A stretch of 42,319 nucleotides of DNA, taken from Clostridiales bacterium (GTDB lineage Bacteria; Bacillota; Clostridia; Oscillospirales; Oscillospiraceae). The stretch spans positions 1 to 42,319 of the forward strand of contig JAAYJC010000066.1 in the NCBI GenBank assembly GCA_012523085.1, given 5' to 3'. Below are positions 17,415-26,785 of this stretch, piece after piece. Below the pieces are notes generated by a model, which saw only the letters and a program-made list of their open reading frames with translations, had not been told where the DNA came from and did no database searches. The first letter of the stretch is position 1. The number at the start of each line of letters is the position of its first letter. The translations under genes were made by a program, and so were the position numbers.

Positions 17415-19247
17415 TTATTCATCTTCGATGATGAAATCATGTGGCGCCGACACTATGGGGTGAGTTGTTATCTGTCCCTCCCTATTTTCACTCCAATCGA
17501 TGGCATAAAAACTTAAGTCCCCAGGTTGCATAAATAAAGACGAAAAGGTCGTCGTGCCAACATCTGCACCCATCCCAAACGCGTCAAATCCGCTGCCTTG
17601 CGCTGACGGTCTGAGCCGGATCAGAGGATTGGATAGGTTTCTTATTCTTTCAGCTGCGCCGTTAACAATAAGGCCCCACGTGCCTTTCGTCAGACCGCCT
17701 GTGTACGCGTACACGGCAAACACATCGTTGTCATAGGCAAACAGCGATGCCTGACCCGGGCCGCTCAGGTAATAGGGTACATCATCCGTAAACTGAGAGC
17801 GAATGATGTTCAGGGTGCTTGCCGGTAGGTCATAGATATATCCATATTCATCCGGTACCGATATTGTGACCAACTGTCCTTTCCCGTACAGATCTCGAAG
17901 TACAATCGGGTAATTTTCTTCTCCGACAACCGCTTTAGCCAGTGTCCAGGTAGTATTATTTCGATGTTCTAAAAGCGGAAAGGACATTTCATGTTCGGAA
18001 TAGCCGTATCCGGTGCTCATGATGCCGCCCTCCTGAAACTGCCGGGTCCTGAATCTGCGTCCCCGGTACCGGATTGAAGTTAGCTGTTCTATACCTTTGC
18101 TCAGGCCCTCGATCATGAAACCGGAAGTCACAATCGCCTTGCCACCGCCGGAGACGAATTTCTCCAGTTTTTCGATGATGTCGGGGTCTTTGTGCGCCTG
18201 AACAGTTAAAAAAACCGCGCTTTTATCCCATGGAAAATCAGGTGTATGCTCAAGCGGAATACCGGCCATGCCCAGAAAATCCTCAAGGTGATCCTCACCC
18301 TGCGCACCGGACGGAAGGTAACACGACGTACCGCGACAATCTCCCGCCTTGTCAAGGAAATCATCGATGAGATCAAGCTGCAGACCCAGCGGCGTAACAA
18401 CCTTATTATTATACAAAGAGCCCCAACAAAACAATGTCAGTTCTCCTGCGCGCGCGAATGCGGAAAGATACGCCTGCTCGAGGTAAATGTCAATCGAAGA
18501 ACAACCGTATGGATCAAACCAGGCTCCCTTGTTTCGTCCGGGCGCGTAGTTCTCCAACAGTCTTGTCAATGAGTAGCTGACATATCGCGGAAGATGCTGG
18601 TCGGTATTTTTTGTATCACGCGTCTCAGTTCCGGTATAAATAAAATCAAATATATGCCTTTGAACCGCCGGGTTATAACCTGACTCTTGATAGGCTTCAG
18701 ACCAGTTCGGATACTTGATGATTACACTGCAGTTCGGATTTATTGCTTTTGCCGGTTTGATGATCAGGTTTTCGCTAACCTCCTGCAACAGTTCCATTCT
18801 GAAATCTGCCCAGCTTCTATCGCCTTTCGCTTGACGGCACTCTTTGCAGGTGCAGTATGTAAAAAACCAGTCATCCAGAATGAACTCATCAAAATGCTTT
18901 GCGGTGTATTCGACCGTTTTGACAAGATGTTCTCGCATTTTTTTATTTACATAACAATAGGTTCCGCCAAATCGCTGTTTTTCTTTATCTTCATCCGACA
19001 GATCCTCGCAAGTCGTCGTGAGAGCACCGGATACTTCGATATTGTTTTCTTTGAACACGCTTATCAGCATATTGAGCTGAGATTCTTCGATCATCAAACC
19101 GTCCCGATACGGTTCAAGATAAACCTTGTCGCATCCGCAGTAATGCCTGAAAAAATTCAATTGCCTTTTCAAGCTTTTTTCTGTGATATCCGCCATATTC
19201 TGCGCAGTGCAGTATAAAACGATTTTAAAGTTTCTGTACCTGCCCAT
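17415..19247 (-). CDS. Uncharacterised TIM-barrel, glycoside-hydrolase-like protein
   Basis: A 610-residue cytoplasmic protein (no signal peptide or membrane segment). The N-terminal half reads like a hydrolase TIM barrel (KVYLEPYRDGLMI near 42, then DEFILDDWFFTYCTCKECR near 120-138, then VIIKYPNWSEAY near 175). The Asp-rich strand end and the CTCKEC cluster resemble hypothetical glycosyl-hydrolase families such as the GHL group. The middle (about 300-400) looks like a flavodoxin/GATase-like segment (KLEKFVSGGGKAIVTSGF), and the C-terminus is beta-rich. I cannot name catalytic residues or a substrate. It is a single-gene unit from a near-consensus promoter, with AGGGAGAGG before the ATG and no transporter or regulator beside it. 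Confidence 0.6.
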   Translation of the reverse strand: MGRYRNFKIVLYCTAQNMADITEKSLKRQLNFFRHYCGCDKVYLEPYRDGLMIEESQLNMLISVFKENNIEVSGALTTTCEDLSDEDKEKQRFGGTYCYVNKKMREHLVKTVEYTAKHFDEFILDDWFFTYCTCKECRQAKGDRSWADFRMELLQEVSENLIIKPAKAINPNCSVIIKYPNWSEAYQESGYNPAVQRHIFDFIYTGTETRDTKNTDQHLPRYVSYSLTRLLENYAPGRNKGAWFDPYGCSSIDIYLEQAYLSAFARAGELTLFCWGSLYNNKVVTPLGLQLDLIDDFLDKAGDCRGTSCYLPSGAQGEDHLEDFLGMAGIPLEHTPDFPWDKSAVFLTVQAHKDPDIIEKLEKFVSGGGKAIVTSGFMIEGLSKGIEQLTSIRYRGRRFRTRQFQEGGIMSTGYGYSEHEMSFPLLEHRNNTTWTLAKAVVGEENYPIVLRDLYGKGQLVTISVPDEYGYIYDLPASTLNIIRSQFTDDVPYYLSGPGQASLFAYDNDVFAVYAYTGGLTKGTWGLIVNGAAERIRNLSNPLIRLRPSAQGSGFDAFGMGADVGTTTFSSLFMQPGDLSFYAIDWSENREGQITTHPIVSAPHDFIIEDE

Positions 19248-19409
19248 GAAACCTCTCCCTTTTTACGCATTTTGGGCGCGAACTTGTTAACCAGATATAT
19301 AACGTTCGAATACTCCGCTTTATTAAAGCTATCAAGACGATAATAAGCTGTTTCCGCTTAGGTTTGCATTCCCTGATTATTTCATCAATATTTTTCCAAT
19401 TTAATAAAT

Positions 19410-19437
19410 ATTATACGATAGTGTGCAGTATTGTCAA
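19410..19437 (-). promoter_or_regulatory. Near-perfect sigma-A promoter of the TIM-barrel gene
   Basis: On the minus strand, TTGACA (19432-19437), a 16-base spacer and TATAAT (19410-19415): both hexamers match the consensus exactly. It leaves an untranslated leader of about 155 bases before the ATG. Confidence 0.8.
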
Positions 19438-19465
19438 TGTTCATATAAACATATGCTTAATAACG

Positions 19466-19502
19466 CAGAAAAACCGGAGAGTCAAACGGATACTCCCGGT
19501 TT
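19466..19502 (-). terminator. Terminator of the ilv-ridA operon
   Basis: On the minus strand, AAACCGGGAGT pairs with ACTC(T)CCGGTTT, with one bulged base, followed by a short T tract (TTTTTCTG). It begins 26 bases beyond the ridA stop. Confidence 0.8.
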
Positions 19503-19527
19503 CTCGCAATGCTTACGGCGTCGCTGA

Positions 19528-19899
19528 TCACGCTTGCGCAATAACCTCAATTTCGACAAGCACATTTTGGGGAAGCCTTGCAGCTTCGACACAGGAGCGT
19601 GCAGGCTTTGATATAAAATACTTCTCATAAATGCTGTTAAACGTGGAAAAGTGGTCCATCGACGACAAAAAGCATGTTGTTTTCACGACATTTGAAAAGT
19701 TCAGGCCGGCCGCTCGGAGCACAGCTCCTATGTTCATGATCACGGCTTCGGTCTGCGCTTCAATTCCGCCGCTTACGATATCACCTGTTTTCGGATTGAT
19801 CGGAATCTGACCGGACAGGTAAAGGACTCCCCCGGATAAAACCCCTTGCGAATACGGCCCAATCGGGCTCGGCGCATCTTGCGTATATATGATTTTCAT
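19528..19899 (-). CDS. ridA: Enamine/imine deaminase RidA
   Basis: Hydrolyses the reactive 2-aminoacrylate and 2-aminocrotonate released by PLP enzymes such as threonine dehydratase. It has 123 residues of the YjgF/YER057c/UK114 fold. Signatures are PIGPYSQGV near residue 12, YLSGQIPI, and PARSCVEAARLPQNVLVEIEVIA at the C-terminus, containing the substrate-carboxylate Arg. It lies 16 bases after ilvA, the enzyme that makes its substrate, so the pair acts as a metabolic unit. Last gene of the operon. Confidence 0.96.
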   Translation of the reverse strand: MKIIYTQDAPSPIGPYSQGVLSGGVLYLSGQIPINPKTGDIVSGGIEAQTEAVIMNIGAVLRAAGLNFSNVVKTTCFLSSMDHFSTFNSIYEKYFISKPARSCVEAARLPQNVLVEIEVIAQA

Positions 19900-19915
19900 A
19901 ACAATCTCCCTTGAA

Positions 19916-21154
19916 TCATATCATTTTGTAACCGGCTTTTCTAATCGCATTTCTGATATCCGCCAGATGCCGGTGGTCTTTTGTCTCCATTGCGATATGC
20001 AGATAACAGCCGTTGATATCGCTATTTTCTCCCGCCGGATTGTGTGTTACCTTCGTCACATTAGCGCCGAGATCGGCAATAATCGCAGAAACCTCCTTCA
20101 ACTGTCCCGGTTTATCCAGCATTTCGATCGTCAGTTCGGAAAGCCGCCCGGAAGTCAGGAGGCCGCGGCTTATCACCCTTGAAAGTATATTAACGTCGAT
20201 ATTCCCGCCCGAAACGATACAGACTGTTTTCTTTCCTTTTACGGGTATCTTATTGAATAAAACGGCGGCAACGGAAACGGCGCCTGCGCCCTCGGCAACC
20301 AGCTTTTGCTGTTCCATTAGAGTCAGTACGGCTGTGGCAATCTCATCATCGGTAACCGTGACGATTCTGTCCACATACTGCGAGCACAAACCGAAGGTCA
20401 ATTCTCCCGGAGATTTTACGGCGATGCCATCAGCAAATGTCGCAACCTTCGCCAATGTACTGCGCTTGTGTGCGTGCAAGGAGGCGGTCATACTGCCGGC
20501 ACCTACCGCCTGGACGCCATATATCTTGCATGACGGGTTGAGCGCTTTAACAGCAAATCCGATACCGGAAATCAATCCGCCTCCCCCAACCGGAACGACA
20601 ATCGCTTCCATATCCGCGAGTTGCTCAATAAGCTCAAGGCCAATGGTGCCTTGGCCTGCGATTACGTCGATGTCGTCAAACGGATGTACATAAACCGCAC
20701 CCGTTTCTTTAAGGTAGGCGAGTGATGCTTCAAACGCATCGTCGTATACCCCGTCTACCAGCCGGACGTCGGCTCCGTAATATCGCGTAGCCTCTATCTT
20801 TGAGATCGGTGCTGTGTTGGGGATAAAGATGGTCGCATGAGTACCACTCTTTTGTGCGGACAGTGCGACACCCTGCGCATGATTTCCGGCGGAGCAGGCG
20901 ATCACACCTTTTTCCCGCTCTTTCGGTGAGAGCCCGGCTATCTTAAAGTAAGCGCCCCTGACCTTAAACGAACCCGTAACCTGCAGGTTTTCAGCTTTCA
21001 GGTACAATTCGCAATCCGAGGCGATGCTCACAGCTTTAATCAGGTCAGTTTTCCTTATCACGGGCTTTAGCATATACGCCGCACGATAGATTCTGTCCAA
21101 TGTCAGCACACAGTCTTCTGATGTTCCGCGATTAGGCAGCATACAATCATCCAT
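19916..21154 (-). CDS. ilvA: Threonine dehydratase IlvA, single ACT domain
   Basis: PLP enzyme that converts threonine to 2-oxobutyrate, the first step of isoleucine synthesis. It has the PLP lysine motif GSFKVRGAY, SAGNHAQGVA, and the glycine phosphate loop VPVGGGGLISG. The catalytic part ends near residue 325 and is followed by one ACT-type domain (LTIEMLDKPGQLKEVSAII). It thus resembles the short clostridial form rather than the E. coli enzyme with two regulatory domains. The start is ATG 21154 (412 residues), chosen over an ATG 39 codons upstream because GGGGGG lies 6 bases before it. It follows ilvD after a 177-base gap and precedes ridA. Confidence 0.94.
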   Translation of the reverse strand: MDDCMLPNRGTSEDCVLTLDRIYRAAYMLKPVIRKTDLIKAVSIASDCELYLKAENLQVTGSFKVRGAYFKIAGLSPKEREKGVIACSAGNHAQGVALSAQKSGTHATIFIPNTAPISKIEATRYYGADVRLVDGVYDDAFEASLAYLKETGAVYVHPFDDIDVIAGQGTIGLELIEQLADMEAIVVPVGGGGLISGIGFAVKALNPSCKIYGVQAVGAGSMTASLHAHKRSTLAKVATFADGIAVKSPGELTFGLCSQYVDRIVTVTDDEIATAVLTLMEQQKLVAEGAGAVSVAAVLFNKIPVKGKKTVCIVSGGNIDVNILSRVISRGLLTSGRLSELTIEMLDKPGQLKEVSAIIADLGANVTKVTHNPAGENSDINGCYLHIAMETKDHRHLADIRNAIRKAGYKMI

Positions 21155-21331
21155 ATTAACCCCCCATTCCGCCGTTTGCTGCGGCATAAAAGTCAGGAAA
21201 TTCGAATGTGTGAAGCTTGTATCGCGCTGAGAAATTTGTCTTGCGTGTAAAATATTATCTCGCTTTTTCACACTCTTACCTATTCCGGATTATTCCGACT
21301 GCAGCAAAAACATCAGTCAGCAGCTGTGCTG

Positions 21332-22978
21332 TCAATCAATTACCGCTCCTTTGTCAGCCGAAGATACATTGGCTGCATACCGCTTAATATATCCCTTCAA
21401 ATCTTTTTTTGTTTTGATCGCCATTGTCTTTTTTCTTTCGGCCAGTTCCTGGTCGCTGACCAGAAGCTCGATCGATTTCGCTTCAATATCAATCTTAATT
21501 TTGTCGCTCTCCATCACATAGGCAATCATTCCACCCGCTGCTGCTTCCGGTGAAATATGCCCGATTGCGGCTCCTCTGGTGGCGCCCGAAAAACGTCCGT
21601 CCGTAATCAGCGCAACATCTGCGTCAAGCCCCATACCCGCTATGGCAGAAGTCGGAGAAAGCATTTCTCGCATACCCGGACCGCCGGCCGGTCCCTCATA
21701 TCGAATGACGACTACATCACCCTTTTGAATTTTCCCATCATATATGGCCCCGATGGCCTCTTCCTCACCATCAAAAACTCTGGCATTGCCAGTGAACTGA
21801 AGCATTTCTTTCCTAACAGCGCTTCTTTTTACGATCGCTCCCTGAGAAGCAAGGTTTCCGAACAAAACGGCAAGACCGCCGGTCGCGGAATAAGGGTCAC
21901 CGCAGGGCCGAATCACTTGCGGATTTTTTATTTCCGACGTTTTAATGTTCTCGCCCACCGTTTTTCCGGTAACGGTTAAAACATTTGTATCAAGGCGCCC
22001 GCCTTTGGCTAATTCGTTCATAACCGCGTGGACACCGCCGGCAAAATAGAGGTCCTGGACATGGTGCTCGCCTGCCGGGGCCAGCTTACAAATATTCGGT
22101 GTTTTTTCGCTGATCTCGTTGATCATATCCAAATCAAATTTCAGCCCGAGTTCGTGCGTGATTGCAAACAGATGCAGCACCGAGTTTGAGGAACACCCAA
22201 GCGCCATGTCGACAGTCAGGGCATTGGAAATCGCTTTCGCCGACATGATATCGGAAGGCTTGATATCTGCTTTTAAAAGGGCCATTATCTGTTCCCCGGC
22301 CGCTTTGGCCAGCCGGATGCGTTCAGCAAATACCGCCGGAATCGTACCGTTACCGGGCAGCGCCATGCCAAGCGCTTCACTGAGACAGTTCATTGAGTTT
22401 GCCGTAAACATGCCGGAACAGGAACCGCAGCCCGGACACGCGTATTCTTCCACATAGAAAAGGCCCTTGTCGTCAAGCTTTCCCGCCTTATATGCTCCTA
22501 CCGCTTCAAATACCGTGTTGAGATCCATCCCGTCGTTTGAAAGCATCGGTCCGCCGGATATAACAATGGACGGAAGATTCAACCGCGCGCCCGCCATCAG
22601 CATTCCGGGAATAATCTTATCACAGTTCGGTATTAAGACAAGCGCGTCAAAGCAGTGTGCCTTTACCATACACTCTATGCTGTCAGCTATCAGTTCTCTG
22701 GAAGCCAGCGAATATTTCATTCCTTCATGGCCCATAGCCAACCCATCGCAGATTCCGATGGTGTTAAACTCCATCGGCGTTCCGCCGCTTGCCAGTACAC
22801 CATCCTTGACTGCGCGTGCGATAGTCTGGAGATGGATATGTCCCGGCACCAGCTCGTTGAATGAATTGACGATGCCGATTAGAGGCTTGGCGATTTGCCT
22901 GTCTGTATAGCCCATCGCCTTGAGTAATGCTCTTATCGGGGCGTTTTCCGCACCGCTTTTCATCAAATCACTATTCAT
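21332..22978 (-). CDS. ilvD: Dihydroxy-acid dehydratase IlvD
   Basis: Iron-sulfur enzyme that dehydrates 2,3-dihydroxy-isovalerate or -methylvalerate to the 2-oxo acids of valine and isoleucine. It has 548 residues. The cluster-ligand cysteines are in [11 protein letters not shown] and [17 protein letters not shown]. The IlvD/Edd signatures [18 protein letters not shown] and [21 protein letters not shown] are present. Fourth gene of the ilv operon, with AAGGATCAT just before the ATG and 30 bases after ilvC. Confidence 0.97.
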   Translation of the reverse strand: MNSDLMKSGAENAPIRALLKAMGYTDRQIAKPLIGIVNSFNELVPGHIHLQTIARAVKDGVLASGGTPMEFNTIGICDGLAMGHEGMKYSLASRELIADSIECMVKAHCFDALVLIPNCDKIIPGMLMAGARLNLPSIVISGGPMLSNDGMDLNTVFEAVGAYKAGKLDDKGLFYVEEYACPGCGSCSGMFTANSMNCLSEALGMALPGNGTIPAVFAERIRLAKAAGEQIMALLKADIKPSDIMSAKAISNALTVDMALGCSSNSVLHLFAITHELGLKFDLDMINEISEKTPNICKLAPAGEHHVQDLYFAGGVHAVMNELAKGGRLDTNVLTVTGKTVGENIKTSEIKNPQVIRPCGDPYSATGGLAVLFGNLASQGAIVKRSAVRKEMLQFTGNARVFDGEEEAIGAIYDGKIQKGDVVVIRYEGPAGGPGMREMLSPTSAIAGMGLDADVALITDGRFSGATRGAAIGHISPEAAAGGMIAYVMESDKIKIDIEAKSIELLVSDQELAERKKTMAIKTKKDLKGYIKRYAANVSSADKGAVID

Positions 22979-23008
22979 ATGATCCTTTTCCCTTCATTTT
23001 ACCGGCAA

Positions 23009-24004
23009 TTACTTCTTCTCCTGCCAGCTCATTTTCGCACGCAGCTCCGCACCGACCTTTTCCACCTGCAGCTCGGATTCCTGCCTTCTTCTGGCCAGAA
23101 AAGAAGGACGCCCCGCCTTGTTTTCGAGTATCCAGTTTTTCGCAAATTCGCCGCTTTGAATCTCGCTTAAAACCTTCTTCATTTCCTTTTTGGTTTCATC
23201 CGTAATGATGCGATTGCCCACCGAATAATCCCCGTATTCGGCAGTATCGCTAATAGAATATCGCATAAAAGAAAGACCGCCCTTGATGACAAGATCGATG
23301 ATCAGTTTCATTTCATGCACGCACTCGAAATAAGCGCTTTCGGGTTGATAACCGGCTTCTACCAGTGTGTCAAATCCCGCTTTCATCAACGCGGTAACCC
23401 CACCGCACAAAACTACCTGCTCGCCAAAAAGATCGGTCTCAGTCTCTTCTTTAAACGTGGTTTCCAATACGCCCGCCCTGGCTCCGCCGATACCCAAGGC
23501 ATACGCCAGCGCTATATCCATCGCGTTTCCTGTCGCGTCATTGTATACAGCGACCAGACAGGGAACGCCTTTTCCTTCCTGGAACTGGCTTCTGACTGTA
23601 TGCCCCGGCCCTTTCGGAGCAATCATAACGACATTCACAAAATTCGGAGTGATAATCTGATTAAAGTGAATGTTGAATCCGTGCGCAAAGCAAAGAGTCA
23701 TAGACTGCCGCAAATTAGGTGCGACATCCTTGCTGTAGATGTCGGCCATCTTCTCATCGTTTACCAGCATCATAACAATATCGGATAGCTTTACCGCTTC
23801 ACCGGCAGTGACAACATCAAATCCGTCGGCTTTTGCCGTTTCTGCGCTTTTTGATCCCTCGTAGAGTCCGATTACAACCTTTATTCCATTGTCTCTGAGA
23901 TTCTGGGCATGAGCGTGTCCCTGGCTGCCATATCCGATCACAGCTACCGTTTTTCCGCTCAGGATATTGAGGTCACAATCCTTTTCATAATAAATTTTCG
24001 ACAT
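23009..24004 (-). CDS. ilvC: Ketol-acid reductoisomerase IlvC (class I)
   Basis: Rearranges and reduces acetolactate or acetohydroxybutyrate. It has 331 residues, the short class I form. The Rossmann motif [13 protein letters not shown] is at 25-37. The cofactor loop reads LYEGSKS, keeping the serines typical of NADPH binding but with Tyr-Glu where Arg-Lys is common, so cofactor preference is uncertain. The knotted C-terminal domain carries the Mg-binding Asp/Glu residues ([30 protein letters not shown]). The C-terminal end is [18 protein letters not shown]. Third gene of the operon. Confidence 0.97.
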   Translation of the reverse strand: MSKIYYEKDCDLNILSGKTVAVIGYGSQGHAHAQNLRDNGIKVVIGLYEGSKSAETAKADGFDVVTAGEAVKLSDIVMMLVNDEKMADIYSKDVAPNLRQSMTLCFAHGFNIHFNQIITPNFVNVVMIAPKGPGHTVRSQFQEGKGVPCLVAVYNDATGNAMDIALAYALGIGGARAGVLETTFKEETETDLFGEQVVLCGGVTALMKAGFDTLVEAGYQPESAYFECVHEMKLIIDLVIKGGLSFMRYSISDTAEYGDYSVGNRIITDETKKEMKKVLSEIQSGEFAKNWILENKAGRPSFLARRRQESELQVEKVGAELRAKMSWQEKK

Positions 24005-24090
24005 GACATAAACTCCTTAATTTTATTCCCTGTATGGACAGGGTTTACGATTTACGCACCGGAAATACCGCACTTTTTATGATACTATTG

Positions 24091-24612
24091 TCATTCCTCC
24101 GGGTCAAGGTTGGCTACGCTCATGATGTTTTTTGTTCCTTGGATCATCGCTATAAGTCCGGAACGGCATAACTCCAATATGCCCAACGGCCTTGCCGCCT
24201 CGATAAAGCTATCGATCTTTTTCGAGCTTCCTGTGATCTCCGCTGTAATAAAATCACTTGAAAAGTCCATGACACTACCGCCGTAATCGTTAATCAACTG
24301 GCTTATATCCGCCTTTGCCTCGCCCTCGGCCTTAAGCTTGATCAGCATATGCTCAACGCCGACCGAGTTCTCCGGGTCGAGTAATACAACCTTTTTTACA
24401 TCATGCAGTTTTTCAAGCTGCCTGACGACTTGTTCTTTCATATAATCGTCGCCTGTGGATACGATGGTTATGCGTGAGTACGCCGGGTTTTCCGTTTCAC
24501 CGACAGCCAAGCTGTCAATATTGTAGTTTCGCTTTGCGTACAGACCGGATACACGGTTTAGAACACCGAAATGGTTTGATACAATGACGCTGACCGTGAA
24601 TTTTCCTATCAT
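24091..24612 (-). CDS. ilvN: Acetolactate synthase small subunit
   Basis: Regulatory subunit of acetohydroxyacid synthase that confers valine feedback control. It has 173 residues. The N-terminal ACT domain (FTVSVIVSNHFGVLNRVSGLYAKRNYNIDSL) is followed by the C-terminal IlvH-type domain with VMDFSSDFITAEITG and RPLGILELCRSGLIAM. This is the 160-170 residue IlvH-like form rather than the short IlvN. It follows ilvB in the operon, as usual. Confidence 0.95.
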   Translation of the reverse strand: MIGKFTVSVIVSNHFGVLNRVSGLYAKRNYNIDSLAVGETENPAYSRITIVSTGDDYMKEQVVRQLEKLHDVKKVVLLDPENSVGVEHMLIKLKAEGEAKADISQLINDYGGSVMDFSSDFITAEITGSSKKIDSFIEAARPLGILELCRSGLIAMIQGTKNIMSVANLDPEE

Positions 24613-24712
24613 TCCAGATCATTCCTTTTCTTAGAGATTTCTGCGCAAGTCAGTTAATTTTACCGCAAAAACGGCTTTACCCGCAATGCGTTACGGCATT
24701 ATATCGAGTTGA

Positions 24713-26368
24713 CTAATGCAGCACGATGTCCTTGATTGAACCGCCGGGAGGAATAAAAGGAAGGACCTTTTCATCTATATTGATTTTGCAATCGATCAGA
24801 CATGGTCCTTTTCTGTTGAGCCTGTTACCTACGATGTCTTCAAGATCGGCAAGGCTCTCTGCCGCGTAACCTTCCGCACCAAAAGCACGGGCAAGCAGCG
24901 GAAAGTCCGTTTTGCGTTGCAGGGTTGTTTGCGAGTATCTCTTATCATAAAATAAGGTCTGCCACTGCCTTACCATGCCGAGTACGCCGTTGTTCAACAG
25001 CACGATAACCAAAGGCAGCTCTTGAGAAACTGCCGTTGCCAATTCCGTCAGGTTCATTCCGAAGCTTCCGTCACTGGTAATTAACACAGTCGGCTTTCGC
25101 CCGTTTGCGATACAGCCTCCGATCGCCGCGCCCATACCGAAACCCATAGTACCAAGTCCCCCCGAAGTCAGGAGCCTTCTGGGCTGCTCAAACTTGTAGT
25201 ATTGAATCGTCCACATCTGATGCTGGCCGACATCGGTAGCCACCACAGTATCCTTTGCAAATGAAGAGTTAATCAGTCCAATGATGTTTCTCGGTGTGAA
25301 CTCATCGTTCGGCTCAACCGCTTCTTTTTCCTTAAATTTTGTAACCATGTCAAGCCATTCCTGATTCTTCCTTTCCGGAATCCTTGAGAGCAACTGCGTG
25401 AGCACTTCTTTTATATCACCGCATAAGCCAATCTGAGGACTGACATTCTTTCCGATCTCGGATGCATCGATATCGATATGGATAACCGTACATCCCTTTG
25501 TATATTCGCTTGTGTTTCCGGTTGCCCGGTCACTGAATCGAACACCTGCTGCGATAATCAGATCCGCTTCCGCCTGGGCAGCGGATGAAGCATACCTGCC
25601 GTGCATTCCGCACATACCAAGATTAAGGTCATATGAATACGGTATCGCGCTGATGCCCATCATACTCAAACCGATTGGCGCTGAAAGTTTTTTACTCAGT
25701 TCGATGATCTGCTCCTGCGCACCCGCTGAGATGACCCCACCCCCGCAATAAATAAACGGTTTTTTGCTCTCGGCGATGGCATTTATAGCTGTGGTCAGAT
25801 CGCACGTTCTGCGTGCTTCACTGCTCTTCACGCAGATCTTTACGTTGTTTGAATAATCGGCTTCGGAAACCTGAACGCTTTTCGGTATGTCAATCAAAAC
25901 CGGGCCTTTTCTGCCGGTATTTGCGATTACAAACGCTTCCTTCAGCGTTTGTTCAAGGTTTTTTACATCTCTGACAATATAGTTGTGTTTAACGATCGGC
26001 TGCGTGATACCTACGATATCGACTTCCTGAAAGCTGTCTCTTCCCAACAGAGAAGTGGATACATTGCCCGTTATGGCAATAAGCGGAACAGAATCCAGAT
26101 AGGCATTGGCAATGCCTGTAACCAGATTTGTTGCACCCGGTCCGCTTGTTGCTATGACTACGCCGGGTCTGTCCATAACCCTTGCGTACCCGTCGGCCGC
26201 GTGAACAGCGCCCTGCTCATGGGCGGTCAGAACATGCCGGATACGGTGAGCATTTTTATATAGCTCATCGTATATGTTTAGTACCTGACCGCCGGGATAA
26301 CCGAATATGGTGTCCACGCCTTGATTTACAAGCTCCTCTACGAGGATCTGAGCACCTGTCAGCTTCAT
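24713..26368 (-). CDS. ilvB: Acetolactate synthase large subunit IlvB
   Basis: ThDP- and FAD-dependent catalytic subunit of acetohydroxyacid synthase, the committed step of branched-chain amino acid synthesis. It has 551 residues. The N-terminal ThDP-Pyr domain has the catalytic Glu in TAHEQGAVHAADGYAR. The central domain has GVRFSDRATGN. The C-terminal ThDP-binding motif starts SDGSFGMNLTEL and ends VLLNN, followed by GMVRQWQ. The FAD-dependent AHAS features indicate the biosynthetic enzyme rather than catabolic ALS. First structural gene, with AAGGAGG before the ATG and a leader-peptide/terminator module directly upstream. Confidence 0.97.
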   Translation of the reverse strand: MKLTGAQILVEELVNQGVDTIFGYPGGQVLNIYDELYKNAHRIRHVLTAHEQGAVHAADGYARVMDRPGVVIATSGPGATNLVTGIANAYLDSVPLIAITGNVSTSLLGRDSFQEVDIVGITQPIVKHNYIVRDVKNLEQTLKEAFVIANTGRKGPVLIDIPKSVQVSEADYSNNVKICVKSSEARRTCDLTTAINAIAESKKPFIYCGGGVISAGAQEQIIELSKKLSAPIGLSMMGISAIPYSYDLNLGMCGMHGRYASSAAQAEADLIIAAGVRFSDRATGNTSEYTKGCTVIHIDIDASEIGKNVSPQIGLCGDIKEVLTQLLSRIPERKNQEWLDMVTKFKEKEAVEPNDEFTPRNIIGLINSSFAKDTVVATDVGQHQMWTIQYYKFEQPRRLLTSGGLGTMGFGMGAAIGGCIANGRKPTVLITSDGSFGMNLTELATAVSQELPLVIVLLNNGVLGMVRQWQTLFYDKRYSQTTLQRKTDFPLLARAFGAEGYAAESLADLEDIVGNRLNRKGPCLIDCKINIDEKVLPFIPPGGSIKDIVLH

Positions 26369-26389
26369 CTTTCCGCCTCCTTAAGAATC

Positions 26390-26421
26390 AAAAAACCTTG
26401 CAGCGTTTGCTGCAAGGTTTT
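26390..26421 (-). terminator. Attenuator terminator before ilvB
   Basis: On the minus strand, the 9-bp GC stem CCTTGCAGC/GCTGCAAGG with an AAAC loop, extended by AAAA/TTTT pairs and ending in six T, lies 21 bases before the ilvB ATG. It sits between the operon promoter and its first gene, so it can only work as a conditional terminator. Confidence 0.85.
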
Positions 26422-26442
26422 CAAGTAATTTTACTTTTATCC

Positions 26443-26535
26443 TTATTCAGCACAACGCGATATGGCATTATCGACTACAAGTACGATAATGCTGACTACT
26501 ACGATTACGCTGATGGACAGTGTAAATAGCATCAC
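26443..26535 (-). CDS. ilv leader peptide (branched-chain attenuator)
   Basis: A short reading frame between the ilvB promoter and the terminator. AGGAGG lies 7 bases before GTG 26535 and 10 before ATG 26532; either start gives about 29-30 residues. Of the 28 codons after these starts, 15 are Val, Ile or Leu (7 Val, 5 Ile, 3 Leu), with the densest run reading VIVVVSIIVLVV. The stop is 22 bases before the terminator stem. This is the arrangement of ribosome-mediated attenuation, where stalling at starved Val/Ile/Leu codons prevents termination. A small hydrophobic membrane peptide is the alternative, but its position makes that unlikely. Confidence 0.8.
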   Translation of the reverse strand: MMLFTLSISVIVVVSIIVLVVDNAISRCAE

Positions 26536-26563
26536 GTTTATGCCTCCTGATAAGGTTTGGTTT

Positions 26564-26593
26564 ACTATAGCACAGTAAAGCAACTGTTGTCAA
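26564..26593 (-). promoter_or_regulatory. Promoter of the ilv operon
   Basis: On the minus strand, a perfect TTGACA (26588-26593), an 18-base spacer and TATAGT (26564-26569). It lies 15 bases upstream of the leader peptide Shine-Dalgarno. No T-box consensus is visible in the leader. Confidence 0.8.
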
Positions 26594-26785
26594 TATTTTT
26601 ATTCGTTTTTTACAAGCTTGCATCATCATCTTTTTTTGTGCTTTAAGAGCCGGTATGGTTACGGTAATGTCAGGAGAATCGTTACTTTTCACAAGAATTT
26701 AAAGGCAATTTTATCTAATCGGCTCATATCTTCCGGCTTCCGGTCAGTATACAATATTTTCATATTTATTCAAAAAGGAGGAAGC

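Noticed and set aside
26369..26600. T-box riboswitch upstream of ilvB
   Set aside because: The leader is only about 190 bases and no T-box consensus or specifier stem is visible. The leader peptide and terminator explain the region better.
26618..26785. 56-codon N-terminal extension of the MoaF-like protein
   Set aside because: It starts next to the divergent ilv promoter, lacks a ribosome site and does not resemble the family. AAGGAGG supports ATG 26786.
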